From: a virus
IMG/VR virus record: IMGVR_UViG_3300025816_000009
Coordinates: 17,412 to 81,411 of that record
Reading direction: 5' to 3' (one strand)
DNA: 64,000 bases
Under the pieces are notes generated by a model, which saw only the letters and a program-made list of their open reading frames with translations, made no database searches and had not been told where the DNA came from. Position numbers and translations under genes: made by a program. This document shows positions 25,401 to 33,566 of the stretch, piece by piece (position 1 is the first letter of the stretch; every line of letters starts with the position of its first letter).

Positions 25401-28400
25401 CACAAAGGCTCGTTCTCTAATTCTATTATTCAGCAACACCCCTGCTTCCGGTGGAAAACTTGTAGCAGGCCGAGCCAAGTTTGACATCACGACAGAGAAA
25501 GTCGGAACACAAACTGTCTCTGTTGAAAATTGGACTTTCGACGATACATGGTGGAATGGTTCACAGATTGCTTGGTGGTATCAAGAGTCGGGTCAGAGAG
25601 CGATACCGATTACATACGGTTCGTACCCCGAAGCAAGATGTAGTCATGCCGTTCTTCCAAGAGCGCTTCCGCATCTAATGTCTGATGGAACTCACACCGG
25701 CGGTTATCCACAGTCGATGCCGATTGATAGAGTCATGAGTTCACCTGCCGGAAATAATGGAACAACTCGTTCGACGCTTGATACTTGGGCTACTGCAAGA
25801 CGAAACTTCCTACTTCTTACTCGATACATCCCGACAACAATTGGATTTTCAGATTTCGGAATTGGAATGAATCCACATCAAGAAGTTGGGTGGGCCGGTT
25901 GGTCAATGCCGACTGCCCTATTCGACCCAATAGACTACGGTAATGGAACAGACTTCTTCCAAGAAACTAACATATTGATTTCACTTTGGGAAAATTATTT
26001 TCCGAATAATAATCAAAACGCTAGTGCGGCTAGAAGTTATATCGGACCGAGAGGTGGTTTCTCTCACTTCGGTCCTTTGCATTATGGAACTTCGGGATTC
26101 AATCACCCATACGAAACTGACATAATTTGGACTCAAGTTCACGGCGGAGTTGGGTATGACCTTCCTCTTCATCTTCTGATTCCGCCGGCAGTTCATGTTC
26201 GAGCAAGAAGTGGTGGAAATGGTTCACTCGATTTGGAACTTGAATTGCCGTTTCACAGGACAGATACAATCGAACTTGACGGGGCTATTGGGTTCAATAG
26301 TGGGTTCGACAAAGGCCCCGAAAACTTGCCGGGTGGCTCAAGGCCGACTCTTGGAAATTATTCATTATCGACGAATCTTTGGAATCGCAAAACTTTGAAC
26401 TCGGGCGGTGCGAAGATGGGTGGTTATGATTCCTCATATCAAAGAGTACACGGACCAATAATCGAAGGTACGGGATTGACTGCTTTTTGGGGCGACCATC
26501 CAACAGATAGATTCCATGCTTCGGCTATGCCGATAATGCCACCTAACACATACAGTCATAAAGAAGTCGAGACAAATATGTACCCACCAATCATGCTTGC
26601 TAGAAGTTCTGAATACAATAGGTTAGACCAATTGGCAGTCAGTGAACAACTGCAATCATCAACCGAAGTTCATCTAAGTCAGACAACAAGACCATTTTGG
26701 GATTCCGGTTCTATGGTATCTGCTAGAGGTGTCGGTTCGATGAATGATAAAAAATTGAATCGAGCGAGATTCCTTTCAGAGATAGCAGGCAAGAAAGTTT
26801 ACACATCTCCCGAAGCGTGTGTTGATTTCACATTTACAGGAACGAACAGTCCGGATGCCGGATTAGGAAAAGGTCAGAGAATACTAAGAACACCCGAAGG
26901 AACTCTTCACCAATTCTTAATCGAAAGAAGTGGGCAGGCATCAAGTTCGAATATGCCGATGTGGACTCACTACAAACAACCGACAGGACAGGATTTATTT
27001 TGGAATAGCAAGGCTCTGAAAACAGACGGTTCAAATTACGATGGTAAAGATGAATGCGGACCTTTGTTAGAAACTCTGACAGGAAGTTCAGACAAGGGTC
27101 GAGTATTGGGTGCGGCATACGCAAGCGATTCAGCCGGTACAATCCACGCTGTCATCGAGTACACCGCTTTGAAGTCCGATTCCACATCAACTCTCGAAAG
27201 GGCGCACAGGCTTTACTATACATACGCCAAGCGCACATTGAAATCCAACTCTCCAACTCCTGTTTATGATTGGGATTGGTCAATTCACACGCCTCAATTG
27301 ATTAACGCCGGAACTCTTACAGGAACGGATGGAGAGAAGGCCGGTTCACCAAATGACCTAAGACAACCGTCGTTAGTTTGCGACGCATCAGACCGCCTGC
27401 ATTTGGCCTTTACACAGGTAGTCAAATCAACCAATGGTGGGTCAAGAAATTATTCAGCGATATGGCTAATGAACAAGTTGGCTACAGAAGATGAGTTCCC
27501 TGCGTTCGTAGGTAATGGGAATCATCCGGAGACAACGGATTCCCGTATTCAATTGGTATCTCCGATAATGACATCAGCCGAAGAATCAAACGCGGCAACA
27601 AATAATCCGGCGACTCTGAATCAAAAAGTAATTTATTGCGATATGCCGAAAATATGTTTGCGAGGTGATGGTGTTCCTGTTGTGTTTTATCGAGGCGACC
27701 CAACAGCGAACTACACAACTGCCGCTAGAAGGTTCACGGCTATTTACGTCAATAGGGGAGCGGAAGGAACATCCTCGGACTCCATGGGAAGAATCAAGTT
27801 TGACACGAGTCAAGCAGTTTCGAACTTGGGTTATGTTTTGTCGGGAGATGTTAATTCGACGCCTGCTACAGATGTGATTTATTATGATGCAATTATTGAT
27901 GAGAAAGACAGAGCATACACGACCGGCATTTGGGGGAATGATTCGACTTATCATAGAGCAACCCAAGTAAACACATTCAATACAAGACAAGATTTCCTTG
28001 AACAATATACAACGGCGAAAGGTTTGGGAACGACTAGAACTTTGTACGCAACGACAGTAGCCTCGAATACTTTGTCATATCTTAGCGACATTACAATGAC
28101 TTCAAACGGAGACGGACAGATACACATGATATTCGGTTTCTCTTTACAAGGAGCAACCCCGAAAGGAAAAACAACCCGAACAACTAACACAACTCAAAGT
28201 ATAATCTCACCACTACAAGTTCCGGCAACGCCTGTTAGTCCAATGGACGCAACACAGCCCGGAGACGGAACAATCTATGATGGCGGATATACTGATTCAA
28301 TGGCACATCAAAACTTTTCAACGGGTGGAAGTTATCCATCAAGTTTGAAAGATTGGGAAGGACAGAATAAACATTTCTTGGAAGTTTGGATGCCTTCTTT

Positions 28401-28767
28401 CGAATGGTCGCAAGCCGGCTCGGATGACCATTGGGTGATTCGCTCGGTGAACATGAGATGGTTGTCCGTTCCCGGTCTAGGATTCGACTCAACTAATGGT
28501 TGGTTTCCGACAGGAGCGGCGAGCGGAATTGCGGGAACTGAAACATTCCCTCATCAAGCGCCTCAATTGCGCTATCAGAGATACAATGGATTCAATGCTT
28601 CCGCTCTTGATTTAGCGTGGCTGACAAATGAAATGTCATGGAACAAAACCCCTCTTCCTCAATCCTCTCTTTACCTTCCGGGTGGCGGAACTCAATATGT
28701 CAATCCGGCGGATGAAACTAATGCAGGCGGAACTACTGCTGATGAAATCCCGGGCTATCCAATATGA
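22462..28767 (+). CDS. Giant tail/receptor-binding-like protein (2101 aa)
   Basis: The longest gene in the window. The probable start is GTG 22462. Composition and short motifs (many GTDY, WG, HP and NNGT segments) resemble the 1616-aa tail protein upstream, and its location within the tail module suggests a tail-tip, baseplate or host-recognition role. Around residues 905-925 there is a CPSGFYYDAASKTCKS segment, a small disulfide-type turn. Residues about 1530-1900 alternate short phrases such as RLHLAFTQV, VPVVFYRGD and GQIHMIFGF, which look like BNR/sialidase-type beta-propeller repeats. No catalytic site is visible. No signal peptide or C-terminal anchor is present. Exact role unproven. 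Confidence 0.55.
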   Translation: MPKVPTTKVSLIPPLGAGLGLPFTVMYADEKIDPSSTTAGRFNRDSDLLADSYPRTGQLATQPMPNAPKIQTRQQSSGGITPTSGNTFNLKPVYESAYFNMGAPSLNYGMGQLEFCQLMQHSSRSMWDATKIRSEFIVPRRTYSTAGRYTSHPRRKFASARQGNFSLMEVMSAPDVNALHTPCDQLIGTVGGLDGVGACSNANFNGGMRVAALTHFAKSDLPSNGFGLTYGDAHNTIFATSLHSHPIKDGQTTANAGIASNGGGTSDWSGQNFYETWDVMWTLNQHTIPQTLTAGTTLSAPDACMTADATNNTDDDHYFKMNTIQSVAVRDIPTYGGTEKTSPIGAAQYGNHVVADSCGLVGFEGTISVSGFFSVSAGKLGGNSFSEDLWNTEGVGYGGLNIQVHSGLTHRRNRLYSQRTNNAAKEYDTIFRYGSDGTAVQPMTDAMKTRAKRFAGSTIDANSSSFYATRTLYDNKGSFGGGGNQDLVGDIPTTNAPGILGDTADMNATSVSNTYSSAFLKNRIPTKVKIVPQIVGYENITVAPGSSKTTQHSGASNIVFRKPIVDYHVLVSVIKPTTNVAKSAAASPNNGHEDVGTPTSRNNPAPRWPTIDANYDGESCNIFHAVFRINPENLEQVYINTSQGAAHDLNMNEKICAHSVMPRHNYGTNALAGKTSQGWGLHQMTPFRPISNHAWAKIPRLSGTIEPGGFYQRGGISHLWDADGYGGELFVSADMTHASDFNSQVWGNGQMWPDGDNNAGNPPGSELMIFKYSSRGDPFYTKGATTMADNPLRAAMVAKTNTDYITGFYAASMDGGFTITDTATKTWKGWSIHDWVFPQKELMRYLGREDKGLLSNHPSLHCSSLSIQEDGRMLMAAIQRDVIVSADEYPYEDVGFPLNPSISATECPSGFYYDAASKTCKSIMNPTYDSSGSVWPGTGDEIAGLEAPRPVIAADGTKSTNTPPGNNFSRWPTWTTLKANTKARSLILLFSNTPASGGKLVAGRAKFDITTEKVGTQTVSVENWTFDDTWWNGSQIAWWYQESGQRAIPITYGSYPEARCSHAVLPRALPHLMSDGTHTGGYPQSMPIDRVMSSPAGNNGTTRSTLDTWATARRNFLLLTRYIPTTIGFSDFGIGMNPHQEVGWAGWSMPTALFDPIDYGNGTDFFQETNILISLWENYFPNNNQNASAARSYIGPRGGFSHFGPLHYGTSGFNHPYETDIIWTQVHGGVGYDLPLHLLIPPAVHVRARSGGNGSLDLELELPFHRTDTIELDGAIGFNSGFDKGPENLPGGSRPTLGNYSLSTNLWNRKTLNSGGAKMGGYDSSYQRVHGPIIEGTGLTAFWGDHPTDRFHASAMPIMPPNTYSHKEVETNMYPPIMLARSSEYNRLDQLAVSEQLQSSTEVHLSQTTRPFWDSGSMVSARGVGSMNDKKLNRARFLSEIAGKKVYTSPEACVDFTFTGTNSPDAGLGKGQRILRTPEGTLHQFLIERSGQASSSNMPMWTHYKQPTGQDLFWNSKALKTDGSNYDGKDECGPLLETLTGSSDKGRVLGAAYASDSAGTIHAVIEYTALKSDSTSTLERAHRLYYTYAKRTLKSNSPTPVYDWDWSIHTPQLINAGTLTGTDGEKAGSPNDLRQPSLVCDASDRLHLAFTQVVKSTNGGSRNYSAIWLMNKLATEDEFPAFVGNGNHPETTDSRIQLVSPIMTSAEESNAATNNPATLNQKVIYCDMPKICLRGDGVPVVFYRGDPTANYTTAARRFTAIYVNRGAEGTSSDSMGRIKFDTSQAVSNLGYVLSGDVNSTPATDVIYYDAIIDEKDRAYTTGIWGNDSTYHRATQVNTFNTRQDFLEQYTTAKGLGTTRTLYATTVASNTLSYLSDITMTSNGDGQIHMIFGFSLQGATPKGKTTRTTNTTQSIISPLQVPATPVSPMDATQPGDGTIYDGGYTDSMAHQNFSTGGSYPSSLKDWEGQNKHFLEVWMPSFEWSQAGSDDHWVIRSVNMRWLSVPGLGFDSTNGWFPTGAASGIAGTETFPHQAPQLRYQRYNGFNASALDLAWLTNEMSWNKTPLPQSSLYLPGGGTQYVNPADETNAGGTTADEIPGYPI

Positions 28768-28835
28768 TTAACACTGATGATTATCCCAAGTGGGCGATTT
28801 GGTTAATGAAAAAGATTGGAATCATTATTCAGTAA
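28764..28835 (+). CDS. Possible 23-residue peptide
   Basis: ATG overlaps the stop of the giant tail gene (ATGA) and encodes a short hydrophobic/basic helix (WAIWLMKKIGIIIQ). It overlaps the 3' end of the convergent gene by 7 nt. Coupling is the only support. Confidence 0.25.
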   Translation: MINTDDYPKWAIWLMKKIGIIIQ

Positions 28836-29164
28836 GTGTCTCTAGTCCATTCCATTCCACTTTGGAAGATAACTCTTAATGTTCCATAACGACCTTCTGC
28901 TCTAAATCTTGTCATGAACATATCGAATGCAACAGTCTGCATTTGCCTAGATGTTGTTTGGTCTAACAAATCAGAAGGTTGAGGACCTGCTCTGAATCCA
29001 CCAACAAGCGAAAGGTATTGTCCTTGAAGGTCAAGAGATACCCCTTGTTCAGTCGTTGCGACCCATTCTTCGTCAGCCATTCCATCTCTTACAAGTGCGG
29101 ATAAGTATGCCTGCGCTTCTGCGGTTGTTGCTCTGTATTGCGGTTGTCCGTAATCTCTGCTCAT
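28829..29164 (-). CDS. Hypothetical protein with dual-box promoter (111 aa)
   Basis: Not recognised. The start at 29164 (MSRDYGQPQYRATTAE) is chosen because its ATG lies 30 nt from the first base of a minus-strand TATA box and follows ACGACAGTAT, the initiator context used elsewhere; the longer frame runs into the promoter. The product is mixed alpha/beta with MQTVAFDMFMTRFRAEGRYG near the end and no cysteines. It is isolated on the reverse strand between plus-strand tail genes. Confidence 0.55.
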   Translation of the reverse strand: MSRDYGQPQYRATTAEAQAYLSALVRDGMADEEWVATTEQGVSLDLQGQYLSLVGGFRAGPQPSDLLDQTTSRQMQTVAFDMFMTRFRAEGRYGTLRVIFQSGMEWTRDTY

Positions 29165-29185
29165 ATACTGTCGTGTACTGCTTTG

Positions 29186-29240
29186 CCTATAAAGGTTTCG
29201 TTCTATCAATGTTAACACATATCAATGAAAAGATTAGAAT
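29186..29240. promoter_or_regulatory. Dual-box promoter for the reverse 111-aa gene
   Basis: TATCAATG (29204-29211) and TATCAATGA (29220-29228), exactly 16 bp apart, precede the minus TATA CCTTTATAGG (29187-29197). On the plus side an AT-rich AGAATAATTTTGTAAG leads to 29250-29380, which has two hairpins (AACAG/CTGTT, CGCC/GGCG) but no gene and no clear initiator. Confidence 0.55.
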
Positions 29241-29383
29241 AATTTTGTAAGGGCAACAGTATGCCTCTGTTCAGATTCGCCGGTTTGGCGGCCGCATATT
29301 CCACACAATCCCGGTAAGGATTTCGTTCCCAACCACGAGAACTCAAATGTTTTATAGATAGGCTACTGACCACCATTCTCTCA

Positions 29384-29512
29384 CGTTAGTTCATTTTATA
29401 ATCAAGTCTAACACCAAGCAATTCCTTTCGGACCTCTTAGAGTGCGTTCCCCCTATCCTGTTGCCCGGGCGTCAAAGCGCCCAAGAGAAGCCACCTTCCC
29501 TCAAACCTAACG
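29384..29512 (-). ncRNA. sR8: candidate structured small RNA
   Basis: Minus TATA TTTATAAG (near 29534) is followed at the fixed spacing by CGTTAGGTTTG. CGTTAG (29507-29512) pairs with CTAACG (29384-29389). Inside are GGGCG-CTTTGA-CGCCC (29468-29483) and a CCGAAAGG tetraloop hairpin. Its promoter/start segment is nearly identical to that of sR11 (AAAGGCTGTTCG then TTAG). The divergent partner is sR9. Confidence 0.5.
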
Positions 29513-29524
29513 AACAGCCTTTGG

Positions 29525-29583
29525 CTTATAAAGGTTTCGTTTTATCAATGTTAATAGTTATCAATAGAAAGATTTATTAATGG
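29525..29583. promoter_or_regulatory. Bidirectional dual-box promoter for sR8 and sR9
   Basis: TATCAATG (29543-29550) and TATCAATAG (29560-29568) lie 17 bp apart between a minus TATA (29526-29536) and a plus TATA (TTTATTAATG from 29573). Neither side opens into a start codon at the usual position. Confidence 0.6.
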
Positions 29584-29597
29584 AATGTCCTAGGACA

Positions 29598-29754
29598 GTA
29601 CAGAGTGAACGGCGCTTATCCGAGCAAAGTTCGCAAACCCGGTGGCTACGACCGATTCGAACTTGATTCGTCTTAGCCTAGGAAGTTGGGGGATATGAGA
29701 GAACATATTCTCCGTTAGAAGATTGACTGTATTGCTTGGAAGCAGAACACTTTG
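29598..29754 (+). ncRNA. sR9: candidate structured small RNA, class-2 initiator
   Basis: The plus TATA is followed by CCTAGGACAGTACAG, the same context as the mRNA initiator CCTAGGACAGAACATG but with the ATG replaced. CAGAGTG (29601-29607) pairs with CACTTTG (29748-29754). Internal hairpins are CGAGC-AAA-GTTCG, GAGAA-CATA-TTCTC and TGCTT-GG-AAGCA. The space from here to the next gene at 29874 holds nothing else I can name except that gene's TATA box at about 29845. Confidence 0.5.
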
Positions 29755-29873
29755 GGGCGAACTTGGTCTGTTCTATCTTCTATCATATAGGAGCAGGGAT
29801 GCTTCTAAGCCACCGGGAAATCGCATAATTCAAAAACCAATCAATTCATAAAGGTGCGGCAAGGGTCAAGAAC

Positions 29874-30617
29874 ATGGATAAAATCCGCATCGACACTAAG
29901 AAGTACGATTCTCATCTATCTCAAAAGTGGACTGACGAGAATGCGGCAGGCAACGAGTTCCTTTGGAATGCAAGAATTGAGATACTTTCGAAGAAGGATT
30001 CCAACGCATTTTGGAAAGGCGAAGGATGGCGAACTGCACCACGTCGGCCGAGGAACATAGCACTTCCCTATCAGTGGTTATTTACACAATCAGACAAATT
30101 AGATTTCCCGGGGCGCTTGAAGCCTGTTCCGGGAACGTGCAAAACGACGCTTGAAGTTCTTGATTACGGATGTGGTCGCGGCCAAGATGCTATGAGATTC
30201 GGTTTCAAGAAATACGACCCGAATTGGTTTCCGGACTCTCCATGGGACCCGGTGAGAATAGAGGGGAAATATGATTTCATTTTCTGCATCTATGTTCTCG
30301 ACGTTATATTAACATCGGAAAAAAGACATGAGGTTGTAAATGATATTCGGCGCTTGTTGAAACCGGGTGGACAGGCTTACATCATTAACAGATGTGATGA
30401 TTATGCAAGCATGAAAGATGGAAAAGTGGTAAGGAAAACCGTTGATTCATCTTGGGAACTTGCTAGAGTCGAACCTGCTCGTGAATATGGTTGCGCCGAG
30501 ATTTACAGAAACTTCTTTTTCCAAGTTTGGGTTTGCGACGATAAAGGTCCTTGTGTTCCGGAAAACACAGTGGAATTGAAGACTTCATGGACGGGCTTGG
30601 TATCGGAAGAGGAATAA
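29874..30617 (+). CDS. Class I SAM-dependent methyltransferase
   Basis: A 247-residue protein with motif I VLDYGCGRGQDA (about residue 93), KYDFIFCIYVLDVI as motif IV region and LLKPGGQAYIINR as motif V/VI, a Rossmann methyltransferase of the UbiE/generic class. The N-terminal 85 residues contain Trp-rich helices and may bind the substrate. Its ATG is 30 nt from a TTCATAAAGG TATA box, so it is a leaderless-type transcription start. The substrate is unknown; DNA-modification genes of this type often accompany glycosyltransferases and Mom-like enzymes in viruses. Confidence 0.65.
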   Translation: MDKIRIDTKKYDSHLSQKWTDENAAGNEFLWNARIEILSKKDSNAFWKGEGWRTAPRRPRNIALPYQWLFTQSDKLDFPGRLKPVPGTCKTTLEVLDYGCGRGQDAMRFGFKKYDPNWFPDSPWDPVRIEGKYDFIFCIYVLDVILTSEKRHEVVNDIRRLLKPGGQAYIINRCDDYASMKDGKVVRKTVDSSWELARVEPAREYGCAEIYRNFFFQVWVCDDKGPCVPENTVELKTSWTGLVSEEE

Positions 30618-30640
30618 GCCCCGGCGAAGTCTGAAAGGCC

Positions 30641-32434
30641 GTGGATAGGAAGTTAGAGCGCTATCATCGGATAGTCCGTGAGTCTCCAAAAGAAACAATT
30701 GACCCACCTGCCGGCTTGTCAGAAGCAATAGAACAAATGTCGAAAGACAAGAGAAGGCCACGAACTGCGATAGCAAGATGGGTCAGCAAACAGTGGGCGG
30801 AATTGCATTACGAAAGAATACAAGGTCAACCCTTGCCCGAGGCTTCTGCGGCTATTGGGATGGTTCAGAAGGAAACAATCGAGAGGCCAACTCACTTCCC
30901 AACTCATTTCGGACTTGGGTTAGTCCCGTCAACATTATCAATTGGCGGTTGGCGACAGGATAAGACATACACTTCATGTTATACATCTTTGAGCGTTCCT
31001 AGGCCATTCGACCCGACACTCCATGGAACTATCGCCGGAACTGTTGGGTTCAGTTATATGGGCTACCAAGGAAATCCCGACCCGGCTCAATATGACATAA
31101 CCACTAGAAGAGGCGGTGGTCCTCGTGGTGGTTTCAGTTGGACGACAGGACCAACAGAAGGAAATTATCCTACTAGCGTTCTTCCTCAACCGACTTTCAA
31201 TCTCGGCGTATTGGGATTCAGTAATGGCGGATGGAATCCCGAAGGTCTTCAATGGACGAATAGACCCAAGCAAGTTCGACTTCAAGGTCTTAGAAATAAT
31301 TCGGTTCATCGTGTGATGTTCGCCCGTTCTCGAAAAGTAATGTTCAGAAACTTGTACGGTCCAATATCAGAAGACGAAGCGACACCAAAAGCGCCGAATG
31401 TTTTGATTAACGGAACAAAGCCAATTTCCGGAATCAAAAACTTGCGAATAAAACGCCGATATAATGCACCTGCCGAGGCGACTATTGACCTCAATAGTGT
31501 GGCGGGAAGACGGTCCGGTATTGTGAAACTTGGCGACACGGTGCAAGTTTTTGCATCTCCCCGGGAGTGGGATAATCCACCACTAATTTTTACAGGATTC
31601 GTTTCAGACATTGAAGAAGATTCTACCACGGTTTCAATAATCTGCCTAGATGCTCTAGGGTATTTGACGAAAGAAGTTCTTTTGACTAATCCAACATACC
31701 AAGAAACCGACGCGGGTGTGGTTTGTAGAGATATTATCGCAGGTTCTTCATACGGTCCGCCGCTAGGAAAAATCTCAACACAAACCCGAGTTATACTTCC
31801 CTCAAGTTTGGATTTGTCTAAGAAAAGTCGTCTCGATGCAATCCAAACAATACTCGATATTGTCAACAACACACCCAACCAAGTCATACTTCAAGCAGAG
31901 GTTAACGGGTACATTAATCTTGTGAGATTGAGGGAAGTTGATGATACAAGTTTGAAACCTTACATCGCCGGGAGACTGCCAAAAACTTCTGTCCCACAGG
32001 ATTTGTACCCGACTCAAATAACTAGAGATGAGGGAGATTTAGACTTCGTAAATAAAGTGTCAATCACAAACTCTGAAATCGGTTTGATAGCAACCGAACC
32101 TACAACACCTGTTCAAAATCCTGTTCATATTATTGTCGAAGAAACTGCGGCGACTGACGTTCCGACAGCCAAGTTCTTTGCTCAACAAATATTGAATCAA
32201 CAAGGTCGAGCAGGTTCTCGTTGGAATGTTCAAGCGCTACCGGAGAGGTTTGATATTATGCCGGGTCAAGTAGTTGACTTCGCTTCCACTGATGGCGGTC
32301 TAGCAGGCAGGCAAAGAGTATTCGATGTATCAATAAAATACAGCCCGAGCGACGTATCAATGACGATGACTGTTGGTCGTCAAGCCCCCGATTTGGTTGC
32401 CATGTTGAGATATGCAACAGGCGTTTCGCAATAA
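30641..32434 (+). CDS. Baseplate hub-like tail protein
   Basis: 597 residues from a GTG start (MDRKLERYHRIV). The N-terminal 200 residues are not recognised. The C-terminal 330 residues carry the pattern of gp27/gpD-type hub proteins: NAPAEATIDLNS and LGDTVQVFAS then FTGFVSDIEED (a beta-barrel oligomer interface), a middle DAIQTILDIVNNTPNQ segment and a terminal IMPGQVVDFAS followed by FDVSIKYSPSDVSMTMTVG. Such proteins form the central tube plug and attach the tail tip. It lies apart from the main tail block, after a methyltransferase, and ends at a strong terminator. Confidence 0.6.
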   Translation: MDRKLERYHRIVRESPKETIDPPAGLSEAIEQMSKDKRRPRTAIARWVSKQWAELHYERIQGQPLPEASAAIGMVQKETIERPTHFPTHFGLGLVPSTLSIGGWRQDKTYTSCYTSLSVPRPFDPTLHGTIAGTVGFSYMGYQGNPDPAQYDITTRRGGGPRGGFSWTTGPTEGNYPTSVLPQPTFNLGVLGFSNGGWNPEGLQWTNRPKQVRLQGLRNNSVHRVMFARSRKVMFRNLYGPISEDEATPKAPNVLINGTKPISGIKNLRIKRRYNAPAEATIDLNSVAGRRSGIVKLGDTVQVFASPREWDNPPLIFTGFVSDIEEDSTTVSIICLDALGYLTKEVLLTNPTYQETDAGVVCRDIIAGSSYGPPLGKISTQTRVILPSSLDLSKKSRLDAIQTILDIVNNTPNQVILQAEVNGYINLVRLREVDDTSLKPYIAGRLPKTSVPQDLYPTQITRDEGDLDFVNKVSITNSEIGLIATEPTTPVQNPVHIIVEETAATDVPTAKFFAQQILNQQGRAGSRWNVQALPERFDIMPGQVVDFASTDGGLAGRQRVFDVSIKYSPSDVSMTMTVGRQAPDLVAMLRYATGVSQ

Positions 32435-32458
32435 TCGGAGTTTTTATCCCCATCATTA

Positions 32459-32485
32459 GATTCCCCCCCTTTAGGGGGGAATCTA
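32459..32485 (+). terminator. Perfect C/G hairpin terminator
   Basis: AGATTCCCCCC / GGGGGGAATCT with a short CTTTA loop, 25 nt after the hub gene stop. The same arm sequence is used at 2842. A third C/G-rich hairpin is at 33125. Confidence 0.65.
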
Positions 32486-32603
32486 GTCTAAAGAATCGAA
32501 CTGACTAACCCCCTAAGAGACACATAGTATAGTTGAACTGTATATACATCAGAGTATGAGTATGTTCGTTTAATTAATTAAGGTGGGATTAGCAGGGAAT
32601 GAT

Positions 32604-32726
32604 ATGGGCGCGGACACTCTTTTCCTTGAAAGCCCTGTTGTTGGGGCGTCGCGCCCATGGGGTTTTGTGTTATTTCTCCCCATTAATATGCGCCCCGATG
32701 ATAGGCAACAAGCGACGGTGAAATGA
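32604..32726 (+). CDS. Small hypothetical protein (40 aa), or structured element
   Basis: An ATG sits at the genome's usual distance from a TATA-like TTAATTAAGG, with GTGGG after it as in other leaderless-type starts. The frame runs 40 codons and its stop abuts the next ATG (TGAATG). A GGGCGCG/CGCGCCC helix (32606-32612 with 32650-32656) covers the 5' half, so part of this could be an RNA structure. No family recognised. Confidence 0.4.
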   Translation: MGADTLFLESPVVGASRPWGFVLFLPINMRPDDRQQATVK

Positions 32727-32936
32727 ATGGACTTTTTAGAATTAGAAACTACGACAGGATTAACGATGATTCGAATTGATGACATTTCAGCAATCACACA
32801 CATGGAATATTGTTGGGAGATTCATCTTCAATCGGGAACTATATTCAGAACAAACGACGAGAACAATCGTCTCCGTGAATGGATGCACCGAAGTCAAGGC
32901 GGAACAATGTCTTACAACGGCATTCCGAAGAAATGA
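32727..32936 (+). CDS. Hypothetical protein (69 aa)
   Basis: Not recognised. It follows the preceding small gene without a gap. The sequence (TGLTMIRIDDISAITHME then WEIHLQSGTIFRTNDENN) is typical of a small beta-barrel such as the flagellar FlbD or host-factor-like fold often seen in phages. No catalytic features. Confidence 0.5.
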   Translation: MDFLELETTTGLTMIRIDDISAITHMEYCWEIHLQSGTIFRTNDENNRLREWMHRSQGGTMSYNGIPKK

Positions 32937-33024
32937 GGAATCTGCGGTCAAGAGCCAACACCCGCCCCCCGTCGGGGGTGGAGCAAGCCAACTCTGATTT
33001 ACGGGTTTACCCTACAGGTGGAAG

Positions 33025-33068
33025 GCCGGCCGGTGAAGTCGCCTATTCCGGCTGACTCTATCGCATTT
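33025..33068 (-). ncRNA. sR10: possible small RNA
   Basis: Minus TATA TTTATAAC (from 33093) is followed at the fixed spacing by TACAGGGTCAAATG, similar to the starts of the 11999 gene and sR13, but the in-frame ATG runs into TAG at once. A GCCGG/CCGGC hairpin (33029-33052) follows. Weaker than the others. Confidence 0.3.
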
Positions 33069-33083
33069 GACCCTGTAGCCGTT

Positions 33084-33124
33084 TAGTTATAAACCTTTTC
33101 ATTGATAACTCAAGACATTGATGA
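33084..33124. promoter_or_regulatory. Dual-box promoter
   Basis: CATTGATA (33100-33107) and ACATTGATG (33115-33123), 16 bp apart, with a minus TATA at 33084-33096. The plus side leads directly into the hairpin at 33125 without a TATA. Confidence 0.5.
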
Positions 33125-33145
33125 GGCGGGGGAGCAACCCCCCAT
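33125..33145. terminator. G/C hairpin at the end of sR11
   Basis: GGGGG-agcaac-CCCCCC followed by ATTT on the plus strand. On the minus strand it lies immediately after sR11 and could terminate it. Nearly the same element follows the capsid gene (6691). Confidence 0.45.
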
Positions 33146-33212
33146 TTAGAATCAAGCCCGCAACCATGCGTGGGAATCGAACCTCTCGTAGCCCTCTTCT
33201 TCCTCAATCTAA
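33146..33212 (-). ncRNA. sR11: candidate structured small RNA (67 nt)
   Basis: Minus TATA TTTATAAC (from about 33236) is followed at the fixed spacing by GCTTAGATTG. TTAGA-TTGAG (from 33212 down) pairs with CTTGA-T-TCTAA (ending at 33146), a 10-bp helix with wobble pairs and one bulged T. Inside is CGCA-TGGT-TGCG. A GGTTCGATTCCC phrase resembles a tRNA T-loop, but flanking bases do not pair, so a tRNA was rejected. It ends right before a G/C hairpin. Confidence 0.5.
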
Positions 33213-33226
33213 GCGAACAGCCTTTG

Positions 33227-33283
33227 AGTTATAAATCTTTTTATTGATAACTCAAGACATTGATAGAACAAAACCTTTATATG
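33227..33283. promoter_or_regulatory. Bidirectional dual-box promoter (sR11 / 78-aa gene)
   Basis: TATTGATA (33242-33249) and ACATTGATAG (33257-33266) between a minus TATA (33227-33238) and the plus TATA CCTTTATATG (from 33274), 29 nt before the ATG at 33305. Confidence 0.6.
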
Positions 33284-33304
33284 CTGGAAGCCGTAGGACA
33301 GAAC

Positions 33305-33541
33305 ATGAGCGGCGAGACGACATTCACAACAGGCGAGACATACAGAGCAACATCAGTTTGCGATTCAAACTGTCATTGGTACTTTACAGTAGAGCGCCGA
33401 ACAAACGCATCAGTATGGGTTTCAGAGCGTGGAGAAGAAGCAGTTCGCCGAGCAGTAAGAAATTACAATGGCGAAGAGTATTTCATGCCTTTCGGAACTT
33501 ACTCAATGGCCGCTCATTGTTCAGCGGGCAACGTCGCTTAA
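33305..33541 (+). CDS. Hypothetical protein with dual-box promoter (78 aa)
   Basis: Not recognised. The start at 33305 has the CGTAGGACAGAAC-ATG context shared with the gene at 21093. The sequence is a short beta-alpha-beta type (TGETYRATSVCDSNCHWYF, VWVSERGEEAVRRAV) with two close cysteines. It is probably transcribed separately from the helicase, which has its own TATA box overlapping this stop. Confidence 0.55.
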   Translation: MSGETTFTTGETYRATSVCDSNCHWYFTVERRTNASVWVSERGEEAVRRAVRNYNGEEYFMPFGTYSMAAHCSAGNVA

Positions 33542-33566
33542 TAACGTGGGAATCACCCCTCGTTCT

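Noticed and set aside
33012-33078. CTACAGG/CCTGTAG pairing as the closing stem of sR10
   Set aside because: The 5' arm lies 15 nt after the TATA box, upstream of the predicted transcription start, so it would not be in the RNA.
33146-33212. tRNA on the minus strand because of a GGTTCGATTCCC phrase
   Set aside because: Flanking bases give only two T-stem pairs and no acceptor or anticodon arm; it fits better as sR11.
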